A DNA stretch of 7,706 bases from Fen-999 sp035654135 (GCA_035654135.1 DASRXN010000189.1:1-7706), one strand, 5' to 3'. Shown: positions 1-6,041, counted from the stretch's first letter. The notes: a model not told the origin generated them from the sequence alone. Program-made: numbers and translations.

Positions 1-526
1 CGTAATCGACATCAATCGCGATACGCAACTGCTCGATTCCTACGCCGACAATCCGCACTCGCTGGTGCTCGGCTGCGCCCGCATCGGCGGAACCGACTTC
101 CGCTTCAAGCTCTTCGCTTACGACGGCCAGCAATACACTGCCATCACCCCCGGCCAGGCAGCCCTCGGTCTGCCGCTGCTGTTCAAGCCGATGGGCGCGC
201 CCAAGCCGGAGCCGACCTACATCGCCTCGGATGCCGACTACGTCGACTACATCACCGAATTGATGGGCGGCTTCGCCGTGCCGGCCTACGTCAAGGAACT
301 GCGCCGCGACAAGCGCTACCTGTTCCTCGGCATGCGCTTCAACCGCGACAGCGAGCGCATGGTCATGTCCGACATCATCTACAGCGCCGCCACCGATCCA
401 GCCGGCTGGGCGCTGATCGAAGGTCCGACGGACAAGGAGTGCCGCTTCCTCGGCAAGATGGGCATCGAGATCGTCGATAGCAGCGTCACCGAACTGATGG
501 CCGCCACGGAGGAAGCGACATGCTGA
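1..526 (+). CDS. SIR2-like domain protein, C-terminal part (5' end outside window)
   Basis: The frame is open from the left edge (first full codon at base 2) to a TGA at 524-526, so 174 C-terminal residues are visible and the start is missing. The segment LLFKPMG followed by ASDADYVDYI (bases about 176-256) lines up with the last part of SIR2_2-type domains, where a 'K-L-H-G' motif precedes a 'TEEDY' helix. The later block RRYLFLG-like (KRYLFLGMRFNRD) and the end LGKMGIEIVDSS also fit that family as I remember it. SIR2-like domains bind NAD+. Oddly, the position of the catalytic His of true sirtuins appears to be Met (KPMG), so deacylase activity is doubtful. A NAD-binding or NADase-like role is possible but unproven. 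The stop overlaps the hemerythrin start by 7 bases, so the two are probably co-translated. The family call is from memory of motifs; function is unknown. Confidence 0.6.
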   Translation, partial: VIDINRDTQLLDSYADNPHSLVLGCARIGGTDFRFKLFAYDGQQYTAITPGQAALGLPLLFKPMGAPKPEPTYIASDADYVDYITELMGGFAVPAYVKELRRDKRYLFLGMRFNRDSERMVMSDIIYSAATDPAGWALIEGPTDKECRFLGKMGIEIVDSSVTELMAATEEATC

Positions 527-957
527 ACTGGACACCCGAAATCCACGCCGTCGGTGTCACCGAAATGGACGCGACGCACGAGGATTTCGTGCGCGAACTG
601 GCTACGCTGACCAAGGCCGGCGACGCCGACTTTCCGCATCTTTTCCACTCCCTGGTCCTGCACACCCGCGCGCACTTCGAGAACGAAGGTCGCCTGATGC
701 GCGCCTGCCGCTTCCCCGCCATCGGCGAACACGAAAGCGAACACCAGCGCGTGCTCGGCGAACTGGCGCTGGTCGGCCGTGGCATCGCCAAGGGCCGCCT
801 CGGCCTCGCCCGCGCCTACGTCGCCGTCGGCATGCCCGACTGGTTCCACAAGCACCTGCTGACCATGGATAGTGCCCTCGCCGGCCGCCTCAAAGCGCAA
901 CCAGCTGCCGCGCCTGGGTGGCGCAGGCTTCACGGGCAGCCGGGTCGAGGGCCTTGA
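520..957 (+). CDS. Bacteriohemerythrin (O2-binding diiron protein)
   Basis: This 145-residue protein carries the full hemerythrin ligand set in the usual spacing: H20, H52 and E56 (in HTRAHFENE), H71 and H75 (HESEH), H112 and D117 (HKHLLTMD). Trp4 and the 'G-V-T-E-M-D-x-T-H' start match the family N-terminus. Bacteriohemerythrins bind O2 reversibly at a non-heme diiron site in the cytoplasm and serve as O2 carriers, stores or sensors, and sometimes in NO or iron handling. The ATG overlaps the stop of the upstream SIR2-like gene (ATGCTGA), with GGAGG at 508-512 as ribosome site. The four-helix fold should end near residue 124; the last ~20 residues (Pro/Gly/Arg-rich) are encoded antisense to the end of draG and look like a read-on tail. 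Beside nif genes, a role in buffering or sensing O2 for nitrogenase is a reasonable inference. Confidence 0.9.
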   Translation: MLNWTPEIHAVGVTEMDATHEDFVRELATLTKAGDADFPHLFHSLVLHTRAHFENEGRLMRACRFPAIGEHESEHQRVLGELALVGRGIAKGRLGLARAYVAVGMPDWFHKHLLTMDSALAGRLKAQPAAAPGWRRLHGQPGRGP

Positions 958-1795
958 GCCAGCGGGTGGGGAGCGCATCGCGGCCGTAGATGGCGCCGGC
1001 CAGCATGCCGGCGATGGCGCCGGTGGTGTCGGCGTCGCCACCGCGATTGACGACGTCGATCAGGCATTTCTCGAAGCTGTCGGTGGCCAGCAGCGACTGC
1101 AGCACCGCCTGCACGGTTTCCACCACCCAGCCGCTCGGGTTCTCGCGCCGCCGCGTGCGGTAGCCGAAGTTCGGGCGGGCGCGAACGAAGGGCTCGATGC
1201 TGCGCCGATAGACGCCGCGCAACGCGCCACCACGGATGGCTTCCTGCACGGCCAGCGCGAGGAACTCCGAGGCCGCATCGGAATCCGGATTGTTGTGCGT
1301 CACATGCGCCTGTGTCCGCACGGCGGCACGCACCGCATCCTCGCCCTGCCCCAGCGTCGCCAGCGCCACGGGCAGCACGCGCATGGCGGCGCCGTTGCCT
1401 GCATCATGTTCGGAGGGCGGTGCCACCGGCTCGCCGCTGCGGCGAAAGGCGATGAGGTTGCGACGCACCGTGTTACCGATGTCCACCGGCTTGGCGCGCA
1501 TCCAGGCATCAAAAGCATGAGCGCAAGACAGCGGCTCGACGCGGCCGCCGTCGGCGAGGATGGCCGTGCCGAGCGCGAGACTCATCGTCGTGTCATCGGT
1601 AACCGCGCCGGGCTTCAGGCGCAGCCAGCCGCCGCCGCGGATTTCATCGTGGACGCCGTGCTGTGCACGGATCTCCCCCGGCGTCATGAATTCGACCGTG
1701 GCGCCGAGCGCGTCGCCCAGCGCCAGGCCGAGGTAGGCCGCCTCGGCGCTGGCGGTCAGGTCACTTGCTCGGGTACTCGACGAGAATATCCTCAT
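890..1795 (-). CDS. draG: ADP-ribosyl-[dinitrogen reductase] hydrolase (DraG)
   Basis: DraG removes the ADP-ribose that DraT places on an arginine of NifH, so switching nitrogenase back on when ammonium or energy stress ends. The 301-residue protein matches Rhodospirillum DraG as I recall it along its length: GLALGDALGATVEFM (23-37), GGGWLRLKPG (54-63), VTDDTTMSLALG (65-76), DAGNGAAMR (131-139), a THN segment (166-168) and VNRGGDADTTGAIAGMLAG (249-267). D67/D68 and D254/D256/T257 correspond to the dinuclear Mn site. The ATG at 1795 lies inside the end of the preceding ferredoxin gene (35-base overlap). GGTGATC at 1806-1800, complementary to the 16S tail, is a plausible ribosome site; an in-frame later start would be non-ATG. 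It is the last gene of the nifB operon and converges on the hemerythrin gene. No draT is visible. Confidence 0.95.
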   Translation of the reverse strand: MRIFSSSTRASDLTASAEAAYLGLALGDALGATVEFMTPGEIRAQHGVHDEIRGGGWLRLKPGAVTDDTTMSLALGTAILADGGRVEPLSCAHAFDAWMRAKPVDIGNTVRRNLIAFRRSGEPVAPPSEHDAGNGAAMRVLPVALATLGQGEDAVRAAVRTQAHVTHNNPDSDAASEFLALAVQEAIRGGALRGVYRRSIEPFVRARPNFGYRTRRRENPSGWVVETVQAVLQSLLATDSFEKCLIDVVNRGGDADTTGAIAGMLAGAIYGRDALPTRWLKALDPAAREACATQARQLVAL

Positions 1796-2123
1796 CGCGG
1801 ATCACCATCTGGCAGGCCAGCCGCCATTCGTTGGGCGGGAAGTCATCGATGTTCATCTGGTCGATCTGCTTCTGCGTCACCTTGCCGAGTTCCTTGAGCA
1901 CCTTCTGTTCGCGCTCGTTGAGCGGGTTGCCCATGCGCGGCTTGCTCTTGTCGATGCGCGTCACCTTGACCAGGCAGGTACCGCATTCGCCGTCGCCGCA
2001 CGAGAAGTCGATAGGAATGTGGTTGTCCTTGGCGATCTGCAGGATGGTCTGCTTGTGGCTGCCGGCCACGGCATAGACGGTCTTGTCCTTGTGTAGCGGA
2101 CTGGAAAAAGTGACGAGGGCCAT
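1761..2123 (-). CDS. FeSII (Shethna II)-like [2Fe-2S] ferredoxin, nitrogenase protection
   Basis: This 120-residue protein has C42-x4-C47-x2-C50 and a distant C104, the ligands of a plant-type [2Fe-2S] cluster but with about 53 residues before the last Cys instead of the usual ~30. The long insert (KPRMGNPLNEREQKVLKELG, then an acidic, hydrophilic stretch) together with FSSPL near the start, AVAG, DGECGTCLVKVT, WRLACQ and DEDILVEY near the end match Azotobacter FeSII as I remember it. FeSII, when oxidised, forms a complex with both nitrogenase components and shields them from O2 while they are inactive (conformational protection). The gene starts with a good ribosome site (CAGGAGT before ATG), sits 30 bases after the previous ferredoxin gene and overlaps draG. 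The resemblance is strong; the protective role here is inferred from the family. Confidence 0.85.
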   Translation of the reverse strand: MALVTFSSPLHKDKTVYAVAGSHKQTILQIAKDNHIPIDFSCGDGECGTCLVKVTRIDKSKPRMGNPLNEREQKVLKELGKVTQKQIDQMNIDDFPPNEWRLACQMVIRDEDILVEYPSK

Positions 2124-2153
2124 GCGGTACTCCTGTGGGTTGATTGGAATTCG

Positions 2154-2441
2154 TTAAGCAGGTTTGACGACGATCTCACCGCCCAGCACCTGCGCCTGGC
2201 AGGCGAGGCGGTGGTGGCGCGGCGCCAGGTTGTCCTTGAGCACCTGATCCTCGAGCACCGACGGCGCGGCGAGGTTTTCGTGGCCGGAGACGACCTTGGT
2301 CAGGCAGGTGCAGCACTCGCCTTCGCGGCAGCCGTAGGTGATGCCCGCGCCGACCTTCTCGGAAACCTCGATCAGGCGCGTGCCGGCCGGCACCGTGACG
2401 GTGACGCCGACGTCTTCGAAGGTGACTTTTGCTTTAGGCAT
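2154..2441 (-). CDS. Small [2Fe-2S] ferredoxin of the nif operon
   Basis: The 95-residue protein is a compact plant/vertebrate-type [2Fe-2S] ferredoxin: ligands C38-x4-C43-x2-C46 and C81 (RLACQA). An additional Cys (C44) sits inside the cluster loop (GECCTC). The N-terminal beta region with VPAGTRLIEVSEKVGAGI and the GCREGEC loop are typical of nif-associated ferredoxins. It probably acts as a cytoplasmic one-electron carrier. Possible partners are the flavodiiron protein encoded just upstream (13 bases away) or nitrogenase-related reactions; the sequence cannot decide. AAAGGA precedes the ATG at good spacing. It is related to, but clearly distinct from, the FeSII-like protein that follows, being shorter and lacking the insert. 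Confidence 0.88.
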   Translation of the reverse strand: MPKAKVTFEDVGVTVTVPAGTRLIEVSEKVGAGITYGCREGECCTCLTKVVSGHENLAAPSVLEDQVLKDNLAPRHHRLACQAQVLGGEIVVKPA

Positions 2442-2454
2442 TTTCGGTTTCCTT

Positions 2455-3759
2455 TCAGGCCAGTTCGGCCATGTCGATGATTCGGTTCTCGGCCCGCCCG
2501 GTCAGGTTCAGGGCTAGGTTGCGGCCGAGTTCGCGGCATTGCGCGAGTTCCTCGACAGTGGGGATCAGGCGGGCGCGCACGCCCTTGACGGGCACGCGCA
2601 GCTTGAGGCCGCGCAGGCGGTCCTCGACCATGTGCACGGCCTCGCCGCTCCAGCCGTAGGAGCCGAAGGCGGCGCCGACCTTGCCCCGCACATTCACGGC
2701 GGTCAGCGAGGACAGCAGGTCCCACACCGGCTTCACCGCGTCGCCGTTGATGGTCGGGCTGCCGAAGGCGAGGCCGTCGGCCTCTTCGATGAGATCGACG
2801 AAGGGCGATACTTCGCCGCCTTCGATGTCGTAGAGCGAGACGCGCACGCCGCTCGCCTCCTCGGCTCCGGCGGCCAGTGCCCCGGCCATGGCGCGCGTGC
2901 TGCCGTAGGCCGAGAGGTAGAAGATCAGCAGCGTCTTCTCGTCGGCGGCCTCGTTCTTGAGGCCGGAGGCCGACAGCTCGCGGTAGCGCGCCACGTAGCG
3001 GCCCGGTGCGTCGCGCAGGATGGGGCCGTGCGCGGGCGCGATCAACTTGATGGGCAGCGGCTCGATCAGTTCCAGTGCCTCCAGCACGTGGGCCCGGAAC
3101 GGCCGCATGATGTGCGCGTAGTAGTACTCGAACGAGAAGCGGAAATCGCCGACCGCGTCGTTGAACAGGCGCGAATCGCAGAAGTGGCAGCCGAACACGT
3201 CGCCCGAGAACAGCACACCGTCCTCTTCGAGGTACGTGCATTGCGTGTCCGGCCAGTGCAGGAAGGGCGTCTGCAGAAAATGCAGCATCCGGTCGCCGAG
3301 GTCGACCGTGCTGCCGGTCTGCGTCGGCTGGTAGGCGAGCTTGTCACCGTGCAACAGGCCCTTGAGCATCGGCGCGCCGCGCGAGGAAATGTAGAGCGTC
3401 GCCTGCGGCGCGCGCCGCAGCAGCTCAGGCAGTGCGCCCGAGTGGTCGGGTTCGAGGTGGTTGAGGACGATGGCGCGGATCTCGCCGTAGTCGGCCACCG
3501 ATTCGAGGCGGCGGAAGAAAGTGTCGGCGAAGTTCTCCTTCACCGTGTCGACGATGGCCACGCCAGCGCTGCCGCGCACCGCGTAGCTGTTGTACGTGGT
3601 GCCGTTGGCGGTCTTGAGGATGATGTCGAAGCTGCGCAGACCCGGATCGAGCGCGCCGATCCAGTGCACCCCGGGCAGCAGCTCGACCGCCCGGTCAGTC
3701 GTTGCAGCCGGCACCGTGTTCATGGTCATGGCCGGCGCAGACGTGGCCGTCCGCTCCAT
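2455..3759 (-). CDS. Flavodiiron protein (A-type flavoprotein, O2/NO reductase)
   Basis: The 434-residue protein joins a metallo-beta-lactamase-like diiron domain (about 22-265) and a flavodoxin domain (about 276-420), the minimal class A layout. The diiron ligands are all present: H101-x-E103-x-D105-H106 (NHLEPDHSG), H168 (FLHWPDT), D187 (SGDVFG) and H244 (APAHG). The FMN loop is SAYGST (283-288). FDPs reduce O2 to water or NO to N2O in the cytoplasm with electrons from rubredoxin, ferredoxin or a reductase. Between nif genes, O2 scavenging for nitrogenase is the likely job, perhaps fed by the [2Fe-2S] ferredoxin encoded 13 bases downstream (inference). The ATG at 3759 has GGAAG 9 bases upstream and overlaps the NifO-type gene by 65 bases. 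ATGs at 3729 and 3723 are alternatives that would give a more usual N-terminus, since conserved sequence begins only near residue 24. Confidence 0.92.
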   Translation of the reverse strand: MERTATSAPAMTMNTVPAATTDRAVELLPGVHWIGALDPGLRSFDIILKTANGTTYNSYAVRGSAGVAIVDTVKENFADTFFRRLESVADYGEIRAIVLNHLEPDHSGALPELLRRAPQATLYISSRGAPMLKGLLHGDKLAYQPTQTGSTVDLGDRMLHFLQTPFLHWPDTQCTYLEEDGVLFSGDVFGCHFCDSRLFNDAVGDFRFSFEYYYAHIMRPFRAHVLEALELIEPLPIKLIAPAHGPILRDAPGRYVARYRELSASGLKNEAADEKTLLIFYLSAYGSTRAMAGALAAGAEEASGVRVSLYDIEGGEVSPFVDLIEEADGLAFGSPTINGDAVKPVWDLLSSLTAVNVRGKVGAAFGSYGWSGEAVHMVEDRLRGLKLRVPVKGVRARLIPTVEELAQCRELGRNLALNLTGRAENRIIDMAELA

Positions 3760-4147
3760 GCCGACAGGCTTCCAGGTCGTCCTCGGGCAGTGTCGAGCCC
3801 AAGCCGATCCAGGCGTCGATTGCCGCTGCGTCGAAACCGACCTTGCGCTCGCCGTCCACTTCCAGCAGCGGCCGGCGGATCAGCAGCGGATACCGTTGCA
3901 GCAGCGCCACCGCCGTTGCCTCGTCGCATTCCTCGGGCACGATTTCGCCGCTCTTGATCGCTGGCGAATTGCGGTTGAACCACTGCGCGATTGGCAGGCC
4001 ATCGAAATAGGAAAGAAGCTCCAGCCGCGTCCACGGCGTACCGAGCAGGTTGCGCGCGACCACCGTGTGGCCGGCGGCTTCGAGAATCTTCTTCTGTTTG
4101 GCGTTGCCGGAGCAGCCCGGCTTTTCGTAAAAAGTGACGGTGGCCAT
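3695..4147 (-). CDS. nifO: Nitrogenase-associated ArsC/Spx-like protein (NifO type)
   Basis: The 150-residue protein has a thioredoxin-fold ArsC-like domain (1-120): YEKPGCSGNAKQKKILEAAG with C12 at the arsenate-reductase active position, then WFN, IKSGEI, YPLLIRRPLLEVDG and VGF. This combination is typical of nitrogenase-associated ArsC-like proteins found beside nifB. Azotobacter NifO has been linked to molybdenum/nitrate balance, but the biochemical role is not settled, and arsenate reduction is not implied. The tail is unusual: between residues 128 and 148 there are three Cys and five His (C128, H130, H135, C137, H140, H142, H144, C148), suggesting metal binding. That tail is encoded in the overlap with the flavodiiron gene. 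The start is two bases after the ferredoxin stop, with AAGG close upstream, so translation is probably coupled. Confidence 0.85.
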   Translation of the reverse strand: MATVTFYEKPGCSGNAKQKKILEAAGHTVVARNLLGTPWTRLELLSYFDGLPIAQWFNRNSPAIKSGEIVPEECDEATAVALLQRYPLLIRRPLLEVDGERKVGFDAAAIDAWIGLGSTLPEDDLEACRHGADGHVCAGHDHEHGAGCND

Positions 4148-4149
4148 GG

Positions 4150-4428
4150 TTACCTTGCGGCAATCTCCCTTTGGGCGGCGGCCCAGCGTTCCGGCGGGAT
4201 GCCGGTGAGCGAGCCGGTCGGATTCATCGGCTCGTTGAGTTCATTGACGATCGCGCCCTCGATCGGACAGATCTCGACGCACTGCGGCTTGGCGTGCTCG
4301 CCGATGCACTCGGTGCATTTGTCGACATCGATCAGGAAGTGCGGTGCGGCCTCGAAAATGGCCTTGTTCGGGCACAGAGGTTCGCAGGCCCAGCAATTGA
4401 CGCAGGATTCGACGATTTCGAGGGCCAT
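4150..4428 (-). CDS. 2[4Fe-4S] ferredoxin downstream of nifB (FdxN-like)
   Basis: The 92-residue protein has two cluster motifs: C9-x2-C12-x2-C15-x3-C19-P and C38-x2-C41-x8-C50-x3-C54-P. The enlarged second motif (eight residues between its second and third Cys) is the Allochromatium-type pattern common in nif-linked ferredoxins. Such ferredoxins give low-potential electrons, and those encoded next to nifB have been tied to FeMo-co/NifB-co synthesis or nitrogenase reduction. I chose the ATG at 4428, which overlaps the nifB stop as TGATG and has AGAGGTG just upstream. A GTG at 4437 would add three residues but is less likely because the family starts with MALxI. It is the second gene of the operon and probably translationally coupled to nifB. 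Confidence 0.92.
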   Translation of the reverse strand: MALEIVESCVNCWACEPLCPNKAIFEAAPHFLIDVDKCTECIGEHAKPQCVEICPIEGAIVNELNEPMNPTGSLTGIPPERWAAAQREIAAR

Positions 4429-5975
4429 CACGCACACCTCTTGGCTTCAGCAGCCGCTTTCGGATTCAGCAGCAGACCGGCCGCCAGCATCTCGTGCCAC
4501 ACCGCCAGCACCGCCTCCTCGACCGGCTCCATGGCGTGCTCGCCGTTCGGACGAATGCCCGCCGCTTCGAGTTCGCCCCAAGGCTCGTAACCGATCTTGG
4601 AGCAGAGCACCGACTCGCAGCCTGCCAGCGCCTTGATGGTCTTGGCCAGCACGGATTCGCCGTCGCCGCAGGTGTCGCCACCCTCGCAGTAGAGGTCGGT
4701 CTTGCGGTGACCGATCAGCTTGGCACCGGCGGCCGTCGCCTCGTAGACCAGAAACTCGCGGGCATGGCCGAAGTGCTCGGCGACCATGCCGTTCTTAGCG
4801 GCAACCGCCATCAAGACCGGGCGGCCCTGTGAAGAGTCAGTCGTGGCGGTACGCCGATGGATGGTGACGACGGCAACGCCGGCCGGCTGCGGCGCATGGG
4901 CCTTGGCCTTCCTAGTCTCATTCTCCGCCACAATCTGCTCGCGCAGTTGCTTGCGCTTCGCCATCGCCTCGGCGAGGAAGGCTTCGTCCATTTCCATCGC
5001 CTCGACCTTGTCCATGGTGAACTCGGCGCCGCGATCCTCGCCCAGCAGGCCGACGGCGTCGGCGCGGCACTGGCGGCAATGGCGCATCATGTTCATGTCG
5101 CCCTCGCAGGCATCCTGCAAATTCTTCAGCTCTGCCGCGCTCGGACTGCGCTGGCCCATGATGCCGTAGAAGGTGCCGTGCTCGGCTTCGGCGATCAGCG
5201 GCATGACGTTGTGCAGGAAGGCGCCCTTGGCCTTGACGACCTTCGACACCTCCTTGAGGTGCTCGTCGTTCACGCCGGGGATCATCACCGAATTGACCTT
5301 GACCAGGATGCCGCGCGCCACCAGCATCTCCAGGCCCTTCTGCTGCTGTTCGATCAGGATGCGCGCCGCCTCGATGCCGCGGATGCGCTCGCCCTGCCAG
5401 AAGATCCAGGGATAGATCTTGGCGCCGACCCCGGGGTCGACACAGTTGATGGTGATAGTGACGTGGTCGATGTTGTGCCTGGCCAGCTCCTCGAGGCTCT
5501 CCGGCAGCGCAAGGCCGTTGGTCGACACGCAGAGCTTGATGTCCGGCGCCTTGATCGCCAGTTCGCGGAAGGTGGCGAAGGTGCGCTCGGGGTTGGCCAG
5601 AGGGTCGCCCGGGCCGGCGATGCCGAGCACCGACATCTGCGGGATGGCCGCCGCGACGGCCAGCGTCTTCTTCACCGCCTGCTCGGGCGTCAGCAGTTCC
5701 GACACCACGCCCGGCCGCGACTCGTTGGCGCAGTCGTACTTGCGGTTGCAGTAATGGCACTGGATGTTGCAGGCCGGCGCCACCGCGGCGTGCATGCGCG
5801 CAAAGTGATGGTGCGCCTGCTCGGAATAGCAGGGGTGGTCTTCCACCTTGCGGCGGATTTCTTCCGACAGACCGGACATCTGTCCGGCCGTCGAGCCGCA
5901 GCTGTCGGCGCTGCAACCACCCTGTGGGCTCTGTGGGGCTGAGGGTGCCTGTGAGGCGATAACCGGGAGGTCCAT
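4428..5975 (-). CDS. nifB: NifB, radical SAM NifB-co synthase with NifX-like C-terminal domain
   Basis: NifB fuses two [4Fe-4S] clusters and inserts carbide from SAM to make NifB-co, the [8Fe-9S-C] core of FeMo-co. The 515-residue protein shows HPCYS (47-51), the radical SAM triad C69-x3-C73-x2-C76 in ACNIQCHYCNRKYDC, GIAGPGDPL (118-126), CVSTNGL (149-155) and RHCRQCRADAVGLLGED (298-314) with two further Cys (300, 303) that likely hold the substrate clusters. From about 384 on there is a NifX/NafY-like domain (VAEHFGHAREFLVYE), the long two-domain NifB of proteobacteria. I chose the ATG at 5975. GGAG lies at 5985-5982, and the only longer alternative (6035) would start upstream of the sigma-54 promoter and could not be on the transcript. 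It is the first gene of the operon. Confidence 0.97.
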   Translation of the reverse strand: MDLPVIASQAPSAPQSPQGGCSADSCGSTAGQMSGLSEEIRRKVEDHPCYSEQAHHHFARMHAAVAPACNIQCHYCNRKYDCANESRPGVVSELLTPEQAVKKTLAVAAAIPQMSVLGIAGPGDPLANPERTFATFRELAIKAPDIKLCVSTNGLALPESLEELARHNIDHVTITINCVDPGVGAKIYPWIFWQGERIRGIEAARILIEQQQKGLEMLVARGILVKVNSVMIPGVNDEHLKEVSKVVKAKGAFLHNVMPLIAEAEHGTFYGIMGQRSPSAAELKNLQDACEGDMNMMRHCRQCRADAVGLLGEDRGAEFTMDKVEAMEMDEAFLAEAMAKRKQLREQIVAENETRKAKAHAPQPAGVAVVTIHRRTATTDSSQGRPVLMAVAAKNGMVAEHFGHAREFLVYEATAAGAKLIGHRKTDLYCEGGDTCGDGESVLAKTIKALAGCESVLCSKIGYEPWGELEAAGIRPNGEHAMEPVEEAVLAVWHEMLAAGLLLNPKAAAEAKRCA

Positions 5976-5981
5976 GTCATG

Positions 5982-5985
5982 CTCC
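5982..5985 (-). promoter_or_regulatory. Ribosome binding site deciding the nifB start
   Basis: GGAG on the minus strand, six bases before the ATG at 5975. With the sigma-54 promoter upstream it fixes this start and leaves a leader of only about 22 bases. An ATG at 5980 is in another frame and stops being useful at once. Confidence 0.7.
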
Positions 5986-6007
5986 GCTTGGTGTTTGACT
6001 ACACCTT

Positions 6008-6023
6008 TGCAAGCACGATGCCA
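6008..6023 (-). promoter_or_regulatory. Sigma-54 (-24/-12) promoter of the nifB operon
   Basis: Minus-strand TGGCATCGTGCTTGCA matches the RpoN consensus TGGCAC-N5-TTGCA with one difference. The invariant GG (-24) and GC (-12) are separated by the required ten bases. The predicted transcription start is near 5997, about 22 bases before the nifB ATG. Transcription would need RpoN and an activator, here NifA, given the upstream site. Confidence 0.92.
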
Positions 6024-6028
6024 GGCTC

Positions 6029-6041
6029 TAACCAATTGATT
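6029..6041 (-). promoter_or_regulatory. Probable IHF binding site between NifA site and promoter
   Basis: Minus-strand AATCAATTGGTTA is a full match to WATCAA-N4-TTR. Its place between the activator site and the -24 element is where IHF bends DNA at nif promoters so that NifA can touch RpoN-polymerase. The site is AT-rich in a GC-rich surrounding, which adds weight. Binding itself is inferred. Confidence 0.75.

Noticed and set aside
379..1041. Minus-strand open frame opposite the SIR2-like and hemerythrin genes
   Set aside because: It spans the junction of two well-supported plus-strand genes and has a Pro/Ala-rich, motif-free translation.
872..1897. Long plus-strand open frame (341 codons) opposite draG
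   Set aside because: It is the antisense of draG in GC-rich DNA, with low-complexity Arg/Ala/Gly-rich composition and no recognisable motif, while draG matches its family along its whole length.
2539..3957. Long plus-strand open frame (472 codons) opposite the flavodiiron gene
   Set aside because: Antisense shadow: no domain, Arg/Val/Ala-rich, and the minus strand carries all flavodiiron ligands.
4429..4437. GTG start giving a three-residue longer 2[4Fe-4S] ferredoxin
   Set aside because: The ATG at 4428 has the better-placed AGAGGTG and the normal TGATG coupling with the nifB stop.
4857..5942. Long plus-strand open frame (361 codons) opposite nifB
   Set aside because: Antisense shadow of nifB with His/Asp/Leu-rich composition and no family features.
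5976..6035. Upstream ATG extending nifB by 20 residues
   Set aside because: It lies beyond the -12/-24 promoter and overlaps the IHF site, so it would not be on the nifB transcript; the added residues are not NifB-like.
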